DNA of 64,000 nt, taken from positions 310,001 to 374,000 of the forward strand of contig NZ_CP018906.1 of the NCBI RefSeq assembly GCF_000785105.2, read 5' to 3'. Within the stretch, counting starts at the first letter, position 1, and the number at the start of each line of letters is the position of its first letter. A program made the position numbers and the translations under genes. Below are positions 19,906-28,922 of this stretch, piece by piece. This DNA is from Lentilactobacillus curieae (GTDB lineage Bacteria; Bacillota; Bacilli; Lactobacillales; Lactobacillaceae). The notes beneath the pieces were generated by a model. That model saw nothing but the letters and a program-made list of their open reading frames with translations. It did no database searches and had not been told where the DNA came from.

Positions 19906-21297
19906 TCATTCTGTCTTTATCTCATTTTGCACATGCTTCGTATGTGACCACGATCCCTGATCATAATACGTAAACAAACCAGAAATCTGTGCCACAAAGT
20001 ACGTCATCGAGAACCACAATAAAGCAATCACGGCCTTAATTGCTTTGAACACTCCCTGCTTACCATCCACGATTATGCCATAAAACATTGGTACAAAACC
20101 GTAGAATAGTACAAAGAAGTTAAACGCGGTAACTGGCACAATGTATGATTCAGACCAAGCTAGAAAAGTGAATCCTAACTGGATCTGACCAAATAGGTCA
20201 ATTACCGTAAACCCGCTTAGGAGCAGTACCAACGCCGTTAACATCTGAATGTTTTCCCGCATCGAAAATAGGTAGTTGATCTGATCTAAATACCTAAATT
20301 TTCCCGTCTTGAAAAACGCTTTAAACAGTTGCTTGTAATTATGGAACGCTACATACCAATGTCCCCGACTCCAACGATACCGTTGAATGACCGAATCCTT
20401 AAGTTTCTCAGGCTTTTCATCATAGATTCGTGTAAAGTGATTCCAACCAACTTGGCCACCTGACTCAACAATCCGGATTTACATTTCCAAATCCTCGGTA
20501 AGACTGTGAGACTTAAAGCCATTATTGTTATCTAACCACTCAGTTGAAACTACGAATCCCGTTCCACCAATACTGTTAGGCAAGTGCAGCCGGTATTTAG
20601 CCAGCTGGAAAGCCCGATTCATTGTCCAGTAGGAAGCAGCATAGCCTAGCGGCTGAAACTTATCCGTATTCTTACTGTCCAGATACACTTGAACCGCATC
20701 AATTTTTTTCTCAATTAGTTGTGAATTAAGTTCTTGAAAAACGTTTGGATCTACAAAGTTATCTGCATCCAAAACCATCACGTAATCATACTGATGATAG
20801 TCATAATCTTCTAGCGCATACTGTAGTCCTGCAGGTTTACCTACTCCAAATCGCTCATGCTTACCCTCGGCTGTGTCCACCACGTCAACATCCATATCGA
20901 TACACATTGCCGTCGTGGAATCCGTTGACTGATCTGATACCACCACTACGTTATATAATTCACTCGGGTAGTCGATGGTACGCAGGTGTTTAATTGTCTC
21001 ACTGATCACAGCCTCTTCGTTATGGGCAGGAACCATAATTAGAAATTTCAACTTTGGATCATGCATCTCGTAATCTCGCTTGACCTTACCATAACCAATT
21101 ATCGATAAAAACATGTAGTAGAAAATTAGAATATACGTCCAAACAGCAATTATACTCGCTACGATTTTAATTCCCCACCACACAACTTCAGCAATCTCAT
21201 TATCTTGGCTAAGGAAGTAACTGAGGTATAAGATACTCAAACCGATTATCGTTAACACCACAAATACAAACGTCGACCGACTCTTGTGAATATCCAT
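19906..21297 (-). pseudogene. Family 2 glycosyltransferase, membrane-bound, broken by one in-frame TAA
   Basis: A 463-codon frame interrupted by TAA at 20479-20481 (EDLEM-stop-IRIVESGGQVGW). Before the stop: two N-terminal membrane helices, the GT2 nucleotide site (FLIMVPAHNEEAVI), VLDADNF (DxD-type, binds the metal and sugar nucleotide) and the HSLTEDLEM acceptor Asp motif. After the stop: QRYRWSRGHW, the Q-x-x-R-W motif of processive synthases, then C-terminal membrane helices. All catalytic motifs of a cellulose/hyaluronan/poly-GlcNAc synthase-like enzyme are therefore present but split by a single base change (probably AAA or CAA to TAA). It would make or export a surface polysaccharide. 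ATG 21297 is preferred over the upstream GTG. Confidence 0.85.
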
Positions 21298-21352
21298 AGT
21301 GATCACTTCAATTCTATAAAAACCACTACTTCCTACACTTTTATTATAACAT

Positions 21353-21366
21353 TTATAGCGTTTACA
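21353..21366 (-). promoter_or_regulatory. cre-like site upstream of the glycosyltransferase
   Basis: On the minus strand TGTAAACGCTATAA matches the CcpA consensus TGWAANCGNTNWCA at all but one position. It lies about 55 bp before the start codon, so carbon repression is possible. Confidence 0.4.
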
Positions 21367-21391
21367 TTATCAATTCTGCGAACTTAAAATT

Positions 21392-21423
21392 AAAAAAGAG
21401 TGAGATTTATTCTCACTCTTTTT
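21392..21423. terminator. Terminator behind the Ig-like secreted protein
   Basis: AAAAAGAGTGAGA / TCTCACTCTTTTT, perfect stem with TTTAT loop. Confidence 0.85.
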
Positions 21424-21425
21424 GT

Positions 21426-22445
21426 CTATTTAAGCAATGCCCCAATCTTATCGATTCGTTCCAAATACAAATCGTTAATTTGATTAGTCATGTCTGCAAT
21501 TTTTTGATCATTTTCTTTAGCTTGAGAGGTTGCCAAATCTGCGTCACCTTTATAGTGAATCAGAGTTGTGAAATAATCATCTGCATTATCACCTACCGCG
21601 GCAATTTCTGCTTTAAGGGTGGCAATCTGGCTTGCTAAATCATCGGTGGCTGCTGATTGATCAGTAACCGTCGTATCTTCTGAACTAGTGGATGTGCTCG
21701 TATCTGGGGTGGCTTCAGTTGCTTGCTTAGCAGCCAATTCCGCTTCCAACTTAGCTAGTGTCCCGTTATTTTTATCATCCGAATAAGCTTCAAAATTTTT
21801 ATGGGCTTCATCATATTTTTGCATCAACATGGCTGACTTTGTTCGTAAATCATTGGTCTCGTTGACCAATATTTGTTGAGCAGTCTTGATAGCGTCAATA
21901 TGTTTTGTAATTGATACTACTTCAGGATCTGTACAAGCATCAATATCAGTCGTTGAAGTGGTCGTTGAATTATCTGGTTGATCACTAGTGGCTGGTGCAC
22001 TAGTACTTGGATTGCTGTCACTTGGTGTACTTGTGCTTGGCGTGCTGGTACTTGTTGAGGTATCAGTACTTGGTTGAGTAACCGTTGGTTCAACTACGCT
22101 TGGCTTAGGTGCTGGTGCCGGAGCTTCAGCGACCGGAACTACCTTCTTTGCAGCTTGGTAACCAGCTTTGCTAGCCGAAACAGTATACTTCCATTCAGGT
22201 TTTAGATCACGCTTGATTTTCATCTTAAACGTACCCTTGCTGTTAGCTTTACCATATGCATAAACTACGCCTTTACGGCTAATTTTAACAGTGGCTTTGG
22301 GTGTGGTCTTACCTGTCACGTAATGGCTAGACTCAGTCAACTTATTGACACTTGTCTTAACTGCCTTCTTTGCAGAAACAGTTACCCCGGAAAACAACAG
22401 CAGACTTCCTGCAAGAAAGCCCCCGACTAATTGCTTTTTATTCAT
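21426..22445 (-). CDS. Secreted protein with Ig-like domain and C-terminal coiled coil
   Basis: 339 residues. Signal peptide about 1-25 (QLVGGFLAGSLLLFSGVTVSA). Residues 36-105 form one bacterial Ig-like module (TGKTTPKATVKISRKG, YGKANSKGTFKMKI, WKYTVSASKAGY), the type found in Gram-positive surface proteins. Then a Pro/Ser/Thr linker (110-165) and an Ala/Glu/Lys/Gln-rich helical region (170-339) with heptad character, split by a second Ser/Thr stretch. No LPXTG or membrane anchor was seen, so it is probably released or held by its Ig module. The function is unknown; it may act as a wall-associated spacer or adhesin. Confidence 0.72.
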   Translation of the reverse strand: MNKKQLVGGFLAGSLLLFSGVTVSAKKAVKTSVNKLTESSHYVTGKTTPKATVKISRKGVVYAYGKANSKGTFKMKIKRDLKPEWKYTVSASKAGYQAAKKVVPVAEAPAPAPKPSVVEPTVTQPSTDTSTSTSTPSTSTPSDSNPSTSAPATSDQPDNSTTTSTTDIDACTDPEVVSITKHIDAIKTAQQILVNETNDLRTKSAMLMQKYDEAHKNFEAYSDDKNNGTLAKLEAELAAKQATEATPDTSTSTSSEDTTVTDQSAATDDLASQIATLKAEIAAVGDNADDYFTTLIHYKGDADLATSQAKENDQKIADMTNQINDLYLERIDKIGALLK

Positions 22446-22529
22446 AATACTTCTCCCTCATTCGTGCTGTGAAACTAATATATCTGAATTATACCTTACA
22501 TAAGAAATAAAACAATCAAATTTTTTGAC

Positions 22530-22556
22530 AAAAAAAGAACCGCTTTCACGGTTCCC
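22530..22556 (-). terminator. Terminator fragment behind the zinc-ribbon gene
   Basis: GGGAACCG / CGGTTCTTTTTTT around TGAAAG on the minus strand, overlapping the end of the gene. Confidence 0.7.
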
Positions 22557-22557
22557 T

Positions 22558-23136
22558 TTAAGCATCAGCTTTGTTGTACAAAACTTTTCCTTGATCAACT
22601 TTAAATAGTGGCTTTTTACTCTTATCTGTCCGAATCTTGATTTTCGAGTACATCTTATTACCATATACTCCATCAAATTCATTAGACTTCTTGACCGTTT
22701 TCTTAACCAGTCGTTTCCAGTCAGGATTCGTTTTGATGTTCTTAAGAGCAGTACTCTTGTAAGAAATCTTGATAGTTGTGCCCTTCTTCTTGTCCACGGT
22801 AATCTTTGGGTGCTTGCCATAAGCAGTCTCACCGTCGAACATGTTAAGGTGCATTTCCTCTTCGATCTTATGATGACCAGGGCCATCTTTAAATGTTGTG
22901 ACCTTACCAACAACTAACACAAAAACTAATCCTAAGGCAATGATCATCAACTTCTTAAGTGGTGTCATGCCGTTGTTATTACCACTGTCATTAGTAGCTC
23001 TTCTGCTAACTCTCGAATTATCGCTTGCTGCATCTTTTTTCAATGCAGGTTGTGCTGCTCCACAGTACGGGCAAAATCGTGAATACCCCGGAATTTTACG
23101 TCCGCACTTGATACAGACCTTTTCTTCTTCGCTCAT
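22558..23136 (-). CDS. Zinc-ribbon membrane protein
   Basis: 192 residues. An N-terminal zinc ribbon has two Cys-x2-Cys knuckles (CIKCGRKI at residue 8 and CPYCGAAQ at 22), a short polar linker, one membrane helix at about 64-80 (LMIIALGLVFVLVVG), and an outer domain of about 110 residues rich in Lys with beta character. Zinc-ribbon plus single-helix proteins are common in Lactobacillaceae and Streptococcaceae, often of unknown role. The inside half probably senses or docks on a partner; the outside half is not recognised. Monocistronic, ATG behind GGGAGGG. Confidence 0.7.
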   Translation of the reverse strand: MSEEEKVCIKCGRKIPGYSRFCPYCGAAQPALKKDAASDNSRVSRRATNDSGNNNGMTPLKKLMIIALGLVFVLVVGKVTTFKDGPGHHKIEEEMHLNMFDGETAYGKHPKITVDKKKGTTIKISYKSTALKNIKTNPDWKRLVKKTVKKSNEFDGVYGNKMYSKIKIRTDKSKKPLFKVDQGKVLYNKADA

Positions 23137-23411
23137 GGTGACCCTCCCAAAATTCTCGTCAATTAATATTATACAAAAACATTGGAGTTTTGCAGATTAT
23201 AATTGTGTTTCAAATTTATGCGGTCAAAAATCGGCTCAAAAAACTTTTTCAAAAAGTATAGTCGCTCAGAAACCATTAACACCCGCAATTAAATTTATGC
23301 GGTCAAATTTTCTGCGTGAAAACGGCAAATAAAAGGTTCAACTTTAATAACTAATATGTTAGAATCTCAATCATGTTTTGCATAGTTGTTTATTAATATA
23401 AGGAGAGGACA

Positions 23412-24155
23412 ATGAAACTACGTAACACACTGACCACTGCCGGAAGAAAAGTTCACCAGGAGAAAATTGACATTAGCCAATTAAAACTCAGCCACATCAA
23501 GACTCATTACGATCAGCCCCAGATGGACTGGAAGAATATGCTAATGATTGTACCGATTCCAAATAAAAGGTATAAATCAATCGTCCTGGATAGAGCCCGG
23601 GGGCTTTACGCTCTAAAACAATCACCTGATCAGTTAATTGATTACTTCAAAAAAGAGCATCCCCTTGCCTGCCCCCGCACCCTCAGAGAACTCGCCAACT
23701 TCGTTGGGATTAAAAACTACATTCCCTTTGTAACTGGCGAAGTTAAATTTGCCCCATTGAAAACCAATAAAGAGTGCCATCATAGAGCCTGGGTATCAGT
23801 ATCGCCAATGAGCAGTTGTTTCCCAGAACTAGGAAATAATTGTAGCATTCACTTTGATGGGGTTGACGAACTCGTCTTAGTCGATCAGACTCACCACTTT
23901 GTCGAGCATCGGGTGCAAGACACCATAAAGCTTAGTGGTGCTCAAGAAAGCTATCTCTATCAGGCTGCACAAATTGTGGATAATTACGAGCATGTTACCA
24001 TTGAATTCCCCAAGAATCACACCATAGGTGACCTGGATATCTCCGCCTTCTTCAAGTTTTACGCTGCCCACAGTATTGAAATTATTTGTGATTATCTAGA
24101 TTATGAACTGGCGGAGGAAGATTTGAAGGCGATGATTAATAAGTTGATGTCATAA
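23412..24155 (+). CDS. comK: ComK-like competence transcription factor (probable)
   Basis: 247 residues, ATG behind AGGAGAGG. The middle shows the ComK pattern: a run ending FVGIKNYIPFVTGEVKFAPL, followed by ECHHRAWVSV and an HFDG turn, which correspond to the K-x-P...FFPT...C-W-I-S core of Bacillus ComK. In lactobacilli, ComK proteins act at promoters of DNA-uptake genes together with a sigma-H/ComX-like factor, and one such sigma factor occurs in this window at 42.8 kb. It is longer than B. subtilis ComK (about 190 residues), with extra N- and C-terminal segments. No com genes lie nearby. Recognised by motif only, so the assignment could be wrong. Confidence 0.55.
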   Translation: MKLRNTLTTAGRKVHQEKIDISQLKLSHIKTHYDQPQMDWKNMLMIVPIPNKRYKSIVLDRARGLYALKQSPDQLIDYFKKEHPLACPRTLRELANFVGIKNYIPFVTGEVKFAPLKTNKECHHRAWVSVSPMSSCFPELGNNCSIHFDGVDELVLVDQTHHFVEHRVQDTIKLSGAQESYLYQAAQIVDNYEHVTIEFPKNHTIGDLDISAFFKFYAAHSIEIICDYLDYELAEEDLKAMINKLMS

Positions 24156-24363
24156 AGTACATTGAATTCATTCTTTTTTAAGAGTAATCTATCATCAATA
24201 ACTATCTCACTAGGAGTGATTGGCATGATGACTTGGATTGGTCTTCAGCACTGCATTACGTACACTTTTGCACTTCGGTTGTTGTAACCCAAAAGTTCAG
24301 CGGACGACCAGGATTTAAATTTATCGTTTAGCTGAATAGTCACAGTACTGGAGTGCTTATAAA

Positions 24364-25536
24364 ATGAAAACTAAATATATTGGTAATGCTCACAAAGGAT
24401 ATGCATACACATTTCTTTCTTGGTTTGGAATTACCAGCCTATGGGTTATGTATTTACAAACCCAAGGACTATCACTTTTGGAAGTTGGCTTGTGTGAAAG
24501 TATCTTTCACATAGCTAGCTTCTTGTTTGAAGTTCCATCGGGAGTTCTAGCCGATAGGTTATCATACAAATTAGACCTAATCATAGGGAGAATTGCTGCG
24601 ATTGTCTCTGCGATACTACTCTTGTTTGGCCACTCTTTTTTGACGTTTGCGATTGCATTCGTTTTTAACGCCTTGTCATACAATATGCAGTCAGGGACTC
24701 TTGAAGCTTTATTATATGACTCACTCAAGATCGATGATAAGGCTGACAAATATCCAAGTGTCATTAGCAACATAAACGTATTCATCGAATTAGCTGATAC
24801 TATCGGTGTTGTTATCGCTGGGTTCATGGTTCACTGGCATTTTGAGTTTACTTACGTTATCGCAATTATTGTTAGTGTACTTGGGCTTGGCACTGTTCTC
24901 ATATTCAAAGAGCCAACTTTACCTAGACAAAATAACAGTTCACCGCTGACCACTAAGTCAATCATAGTTAATTCTTACCAAACATTAAAAGTGAACAGCA
25001 CCCTGAGATATTTGATGATTTTTGATTCAGTCTTTGCTGCATTTTGTACTGCATACTACTATTATTTTCAATCATTGATGGAATCTGAAAACTTTTCTGG
25101 ATGGTTGATTTCTGTACTGATGGTATTGTCGGCTGCGATTAACATTGTAGGGATCAAAATGACCCCTACGATTCAAAAAAGATTTACTCAAAGAACCTTC
25201 TTGGTTAGCCTAACGATAATTTTAATCGGACTGTTGCTGCTTAGCTGGTTTAAATGGATTCCATTATTGTTGCTACTATTCTTAGTATCACAATTACTAA
25301 TGTCCATGACAGAGCCCATATTTAGCAATATTTACAATGAAATGATTGATTCCGAACAACGTGCTACTTTATTAAGCGTTGCGAGTGTCATGTTCTCTGC
25401 AGCCATGATTTTTATTTTTCCACTAATTGGCTGGCTGATTGAACTACAATCATTCTACACCGGTTTTGGAATCATCGGCATCGGTCTACTAATAATTACG
25501 CTATTCATCACCAAATATTTTGTTAAAATAAAATAA
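24364..25536 (+). CDS. MFS transporter, 12 helices
   Basis: 390 residues with twelve hydrophobic segments. The first cytoplasmic loop has the MFS motif A form (FEVPSGVLADRLSYKLDL; the D-R pair is present). The first helix region (YTFLSWFGITSLWVMYLQTQGLS) and FEVPSGVLADR resemble tetracycline/multidrug-type exporters of the single-gene MFS group found widely in Firmicutes. Single gene with a bidirectional terminator behind it. The substrate cannot be told from sequence. Confidence 0.82.
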   Translation: MKTKYIGNAHKGYAYTFLSWFGITSLWVMYLQTQGLSLLEVGLCESIFHIASFLFEVPSGVLADRLSYKLDLIIGRIAAIVSAILLLFGHSFLTFAIAFVFNALSYNMQSGTLEALLYDSLKIDDKADKYPSVISNINVFIELADTIGVVIAGFMVHWHFEFTYVIAIIVSVLGLGTVLIFKEPTLPRQNNSSPLTTKSIIVNSYQTLKVNSTLRYLMIFDSVFAAFCTAYYYYFQSLMESENFSGWLISVLMVLSAAINIVGIKMTPTIQKRFTQRTFLVSLTIILIGLLLLSWFKWIPLLLLLFLVSQLLMSMTEPIFSNIYNEMIDSEQRATLLSVASVMFSAAMIFIFPLIGWLIELQSFYTGFGIIGIGLLIITLFITKYFVKIK

Positions 25537-25541
25537 CTTAC

Positions 25542-25587
25542 AAAAAACCTCACGTACTTGGAAAAATCCGAGTACGTGAGGTTTTTT
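25542..25587. terminator. Strong bidirectional terminator
   Basis: AAAAAACCTCACGTACT / AGTACGTGAGGTTTTTT, 17-bp perfect stem between convergent frames. Confidence 0.9.
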
Positions 25588-25595
25588 GCTAATAA

Positions 25596-25913
25596 TTACT
25601 GAGCATCCAATCCTGCAACTAACTTCTTATCGACCGAATTAGTTGGTGTGCTGGTTGAACTATGTGTATCTTTATTACTACTTGAGGTCTGGGTTGGAGC
25701 GTAATGCTGGAATACATTCACCCGCCAGATATTTAAGTTAGCCCCAAGTTCGTTCGAACCATCGACATAATCAATGGTTGGGTTTGTCGCAATGGCATCT
25801 AGATATACCGTCCCATCTTTCTTGGCATCAAAGGTAATCTTGCCAATCGTTCCGTTAGCAACCGTAAAGTCCCCCTTCACGTTTTCAATGGTGTCTTGGT
25901 CCACGTTAGTCAT
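25596..25913 (-). pseudogene. Remnant of a secreted protein
   Basis: About 105 residues from an internal ATG; the frame stays open about 60 bases further upstream (FILNVGISNSATT) and then meets TGA, with no ribosome site or signal peptide. The sequence (NVDQDTIENVKGDFTV, GTIGKITFDAKKDG) has the beta-sandwich style of cohesin-like or Ig-like surface modules. It ends in a Ser/Thr-rich stretch. Probably the 3' part of a surface-protein gene whose front is lost. Low confidence that anything is made. Confidence 0.45.
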
Positions 25914-26151
25914 TGTTGTGGCTGAGTTGGAAATGCCAACATTTAATATAAATAATTCCCCAATTATTTTTCGAGCACGTCAACGTGATATCACCGCCTA
26001 TCAGTATAACATGACAATTAATAAAAAATACTAATTTTACAACATTATTTTTACAATCTTTTGTGGCACCCTTCCGCAACATTTACATTAATTATTCAGT
26101 ATTTAGTAGCGATACACCTTGTAATAGAAAAAACATAATTAGAAATTCTTC
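25914..26151. other. Intergenic gap
   Basis: AT-rich, with no terminator, repeat or gene recognised beyond the open remnant frame at its left edge. Confidence 0.3.
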
Positions 26152-26180
26152 TTGAATTTTCACAATCTCCACCTTATACT
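26152..26180 (+). promoter_or_regulatory. Promoter for the 26.27-kb gene
   Basis: TTGAAT, 17-nt spacer, TATACT. The start codon follows after a leader of about 87 nt. Confidence 0.6.
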
Positions 26181-26273
26181 ATGACCATAGTTCACGTCAT
26201 AAACTGTAATTTAAATCTCATAATTCAGCACCATCGTCCATGCCACTTTTCCAACACAAAGCAGGTGATTATT

Positions 26274-26708
26274 ATGAAGCTCGGAACAAACAATCAACTT
26301 TTCGTTCAGATTTATGACTTCACCTTAAACATCAGCCGAACCGCTGCGTATGCTGGTGATGCTCACAGTGTCCACTTTCAAGTTGACGATAATCCAATCG
26401 CATTGACTGATATGATCAAAGACAAAATCATAAACTATTCACTTGTGGAATGCTGTGACGAACACAAAGACTTTGATTCCCATATCCATATTCTAGATGA
26501 CAACCAGACTGCCGAGTTTAACTCAGTGAAAACTAATGCCCGCATGAAGTTTGTGACCACAACCTATACAATGTGGCATGACCCGCAAATTGAACGGATC
26601 TACTTTCAGCAAGCAAACGGCACAAAAGGTTACTTTGCCGGCGATGCCCTCCTATTACGCGACATCATTTACTTGGAAAGTGTGGGCGTTCCATTTTTAG
26701 ATAGATAA
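26274..26708 (+). CDS. Hypothetical cytoplasmic protein, 144 residues
   Basis: ATG at 26274 behind AGCAGGTG; an in-frame ATG further upstream has no ribosome site and lies at the promoter. No signal peptide or membrane helix. The protein is mixed alpha/beta with an acidic N-terminal half (HSVHFQVDDNPIALTDM) and two Cys in VECCDEHKDFDSH. The family is not recognised. It has its own promoter and terminator. Confidence 0.6.
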   Translation: MKLGTNNQLFVQIYDFTLNISRTAAYAGDAHSVHFQVDDNPIALTDMIKDKIINYSLVECCDEHKDFDSHIHILDDNQTAEFNSVKTNARMKFVTTTYTMWHDPQIERIYFQQANGTKGYFAGDALLLRDIIYLESVGVPFLDR

Positions 26709-26718
26709 CTGCAATTAT

Positions 26719-26785
26719 TCACTCCTGGCCCAATGGCGAGGAGTTTTTTATGTAAAAAAAGCCACCCTGGTCTCCCAAGGTGGTC
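26719..26785. terminator. Back-to-back terminators of convergent genes
   Basis: 26719-26748: ACTCCT / AGGAGT with T6 (plus). 26752-26785: AGACCACC / GGTGGCTTTTTTT (minus, for the protease). Confidence 0.75.
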
Positions 26786-26793
26786 TTACTTAA

Positions 26794-27591
26794 CTATTTA
26801 AATGCGCCAAATACCTTTAATGCTAACTGTGCTCTAAGAACATCGGTGTTCGTCAGCGGATTGTAACCCGCATTAGTTGCGTTCTTCAATGATTGGTAAT
26901 AGTGGACTTGTGGTGAATCACTCTCAAAGTACATCGTATCGTTCTTGTTAGGTGAGTGGTTCAATCCGAGAACATGACCTAGTTCGTGAGTTAAAGTGGC
27001 ACCATAGTACAAAGTTCTTGAAGTCTTATCAAGCCCGTTAACCGCGATGTCCTGGCGTTCTGCTGTCAGGTCTGCACCACTTACTCCAGATTGTTGACTG
27101 TTGTCGATGATTTGCTTGCTTAACTGTGCCAAAGAATTCTTGTACATTTTTAAGTTAACCACGACGCGTTTCTCACCTGGATCCCACCAGGCATCAGCAC
27201 CATCATTGGAGCCAGTCGCATTATTGACCGTATTAAACGTAAGCGTATGGCTGCCCTTGGTTCCGTATTGGAATACTTGCCTGCCTAATTTGTCATTCCA
27301 GTACTGAACTGCGAAGTACAAACTATCACGCAGATCTTTATTCTTAGTTCCAAGATAAATCTTTACGGTGCGATTTTTAGCAATTCCAGATTGCAAGCTG
27401 TAGCTAATCCGATACTTTTTAGCCAAAGTCTGGTAATTATCTTTGTAGTAATTTTGCGACTTGTTCAGTAGCGATTGCGGTGGTGTCACCCCAGCAGCCT
27501 TTGCTGGATGGCTAACGCCAATGGCTGATGTGCCAAACACAACTAGCAAACCAGCGACTACAGTTGACTTAATCTTTAATCTTGTCTTCAT
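26794..27591 (-). CDS. Secreted M10-like (metzincin) zinc metalloprotease
   Basis: 265 residues from ATG at 27591 behind GGGGG; the longer frame start lacks a site. Signal peptide about 1-31 (IKSTVVAGLLVVFGTSAIG...AKA). The zinc motif HELGHVLGLNH (HExxHxxGxxH, three His ligands and catalytic Glu) at about residue 202 is followed by MYFES, which supplies the Met-turn. This is the matrixin-like layout of secreted lactobacillar peptidases. There is no obvious cysteine-switch propeptide. It probably works outside the cell on proteins; in this locus full of secreted proteins a processing role is possible but is only inference. Confidence 0.82.
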   Translation of the reverse strand: MKTRLKIKSTVVAGLLVVFGTSAIGVSHPAKAAGVTPPQSLLNKSQNYYKDNYQTLAKKYRISYSLQSGIAKNRTVKIYLGTKNKDLRDSLYFAVQYWNDKLGRQVFQYGTKGSHTLTFNTVNNATGSNDGADAWWDPGEKRVVVNLKMYKNSLAQLSKQIIDNSQQSGVSGADLTAERQDIAVNGLDKTSRTLYYGATLTHELGHVLGLNHSPNKNDTMYFESDSPQVHYYQSLKNATNAGYNPLTNTDVLRAQLALKVFGAFK

Positions 27592-27739
27592 AGCTAACGC
27601 CCCCGTAAAGTTCATGAGTTAATCTACGATGTGAAGTATAGCAGGACTTTCATAAAATACGGCTAAAAACGCTCAATTATTTTTCTAGTTCAAATTAAAC
27701 CGCTATCAATGCTAAAATCAAGCACATCATAGTTAAATT

Positions 27740-27768
27740 TTGCGATATTTTTTCATTTTTTATATACT
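27740..27768 (+). promoter_or_regulatory. Promoter of a second candidate small RNA
   Basis: TTGCGA, 17-nt spacer, TATACT; the next signal is a terminator at 27809, not a gene. Confidence 0.5.
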
Positions 27769-27774
27769 TTAGTT

Positions 27775-27838
27775 GTTGCATAAAGTAACCCATTATCGGC
27801 TCAGTTAGGCTACCCTATGGCTTGGGGTAGCTTTTTTT
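27775..27838 (+). ncRNA. Candidate short RNA ending in a terminator
   Basis: About 64 nt from the promoter at 27740 to the hairpin GCTACCC / GGGGTAGC with T7 (27809-27838). There is no start codon with a ribosome site. It could instead be an attenuator in the leader of the secreted-protein gene at 27902. Confidence 0.4.
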
Positions 27839-27901
27839 GTTTGGAAAAATAATAGTCTTTAAATATGGACTATGGGATAATGTGCGTGGGAGGATTTAAT
27901 T

Positions 27902-28321
27902 ATGAAAAAATCAGCACTTGTCTTAGTTGCCTTAACGACACTTGGACTCAGTACCGTTACCACTTCAGTCGAATCACTATCTCAACAAACAGCCCAAGCC
28001 GCTACATGGCATAAAGGTACACCAAAGTCATGGCGTGGATCATGGATTAACAAACCTAATGGACGTTGGACAAGCTTTAAAGCCTTAAAGGCAGGATTTG
28101 AGCTTGGCAGTCAAGGAATGCCTGTTAGAATTGTAAAGTATGCAAAGTATCGAAAAGTAAACAAATCTACGTATGCTGTCTTCGGCTACGCTGTTCCAAA
28201 CGGAATGTTCCTAGGTAGAAACACAAAAGTATATCTAAAAACTTACCACGGCAAGCACTACATCAAATCATATGGATATAGTTCAACCTACCTAAGAGTT
28301 TCAGCAACTTCACGATTCTAA
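27902..28321 (+). CDS. Small secreted protein, WHKG/RGSW family
   Basis: 139 residues, ATG behind GGGAGG. Signal peptide about 1-36 (KKSALVLVALTTLGLSTV, cleavage after AQA). The mature protein starts ATWHKGTPKSWRGSW, the hallmark shared with the genes at 33216, 45712 and 54276, then about 90 residues of short beta strands rich in Tyr and Lys. A lipocalin-like small barrel is conceivable because of the opening G-x-W, but this is a guess. No enzyme motif. The genes are single, scattered and each has its own terminator. Confidence 0.7.
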   Translation: MKKSALVLVALTTLGLSTVTTSVESLSQQTAQAATWHKGTPKSWRGSWINKPNGRWTSFKALKAGFELGSQGMPVRIVKYAKYRKVNKSTYAVFGYAVPNGMFLGRNTKVYLKTYHGKHYIKSYGYSSTYLRVSATSRF

Positions 28322-28322
28322 C

Positions 28323-28359
28323 AAAAAGAGTGATGCACATAAATGTGTATCACTCTTTT
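28323..28359. terminator. Bidirectional terminator
   Basis: AAAAAGAGTGAT / ATCACTCTTTT around GCACATAAATGTGT, between convergent small secreted genes. Confidence 0.85.
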
Positions 28360-28362
28360 GCT

Positions 28363-28800
28363 TTATTTCCAGTGAACATGACCACGATAATAATGCTTAT
28401 AAACCCAATATCCAGCACCACCAGCACAGACTAGTTGCTTATGATAACTGCCATTTCGATAAATTGTCCGAACTTTATAAGAATCTCCATCTCCAGCGGT
28501 TTGATGCCAACCTAAGAATTGAGTGTAACCTTTATAGTTGTATGGGTACACAGCAAACTTAGTTGGTTTCACGTAATGATACCTTCCGGAATAATAATCT
28601 CGGAATGAAACTCGATATCTATAAAAAGTTATCCTATCGTAATGACCATGACCAGAATAACTGTACCACGTGCCACGAAGTGGGCTTGGTATATATGAAG
28701 ATTTTGCACTGGCAGTTTCATTATTACTTAAGCTTTCAAATGCCATTACACCACTAAAAGCTAATGTTAATAATGCTACTTTAACAACTTTGTTGTTCAT
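28363..28800 (-). CDS. Small secreted protein, LRGTW family
   Basis: 145 residues from ATG at 28800 (GGGGG site); the upstream frame start has none. Signal peptide about 1-32 (KVVKVALLTLAFSGVMAF...ASA). The mature protein begins SSYIPSPLRGTWYSY and is very rich in Tyr, His, Arg and Gly. The opening P-x-x-L-R-G-x-W links it to the genes at 32691 and 45264, and more loosely to the WHKG group. Convergent with the 27902 gene. Confidence 0.65.
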   Translation of the reverse strand: MNNKVVKVALLTLAFSGVMAFESLSNNETASAKSSYIPSPLRGTWYSYSGHGHYDRITFYRYRVSFRDYYSGRYHYVKPTKFAVYPYNYKGYTQFLGWHQTAGDGDSYKVRTIYRNGSYHKQLVCAGGAGYWVYKHYYRGHVHWK

Positions 28801-28922
28801 AATAACCCCCGTATGTATGTTATATATAAAATTATACAACCATAACCGTCTTGCACAAGGGCTATTCCACTACATATAAAAAAATCCCGCCAGCCTTCAC
28901 CCACGAGATTCTTCACACATCG

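Noticed and set aside
22458..22913. 151-residue ORF overlapping the zinc-ribbon gene
   Set aside because: A shadow frame on the same strand without ribosome site; the zinc-ribbon frame has clear Cys knuckles and a membrane helix.
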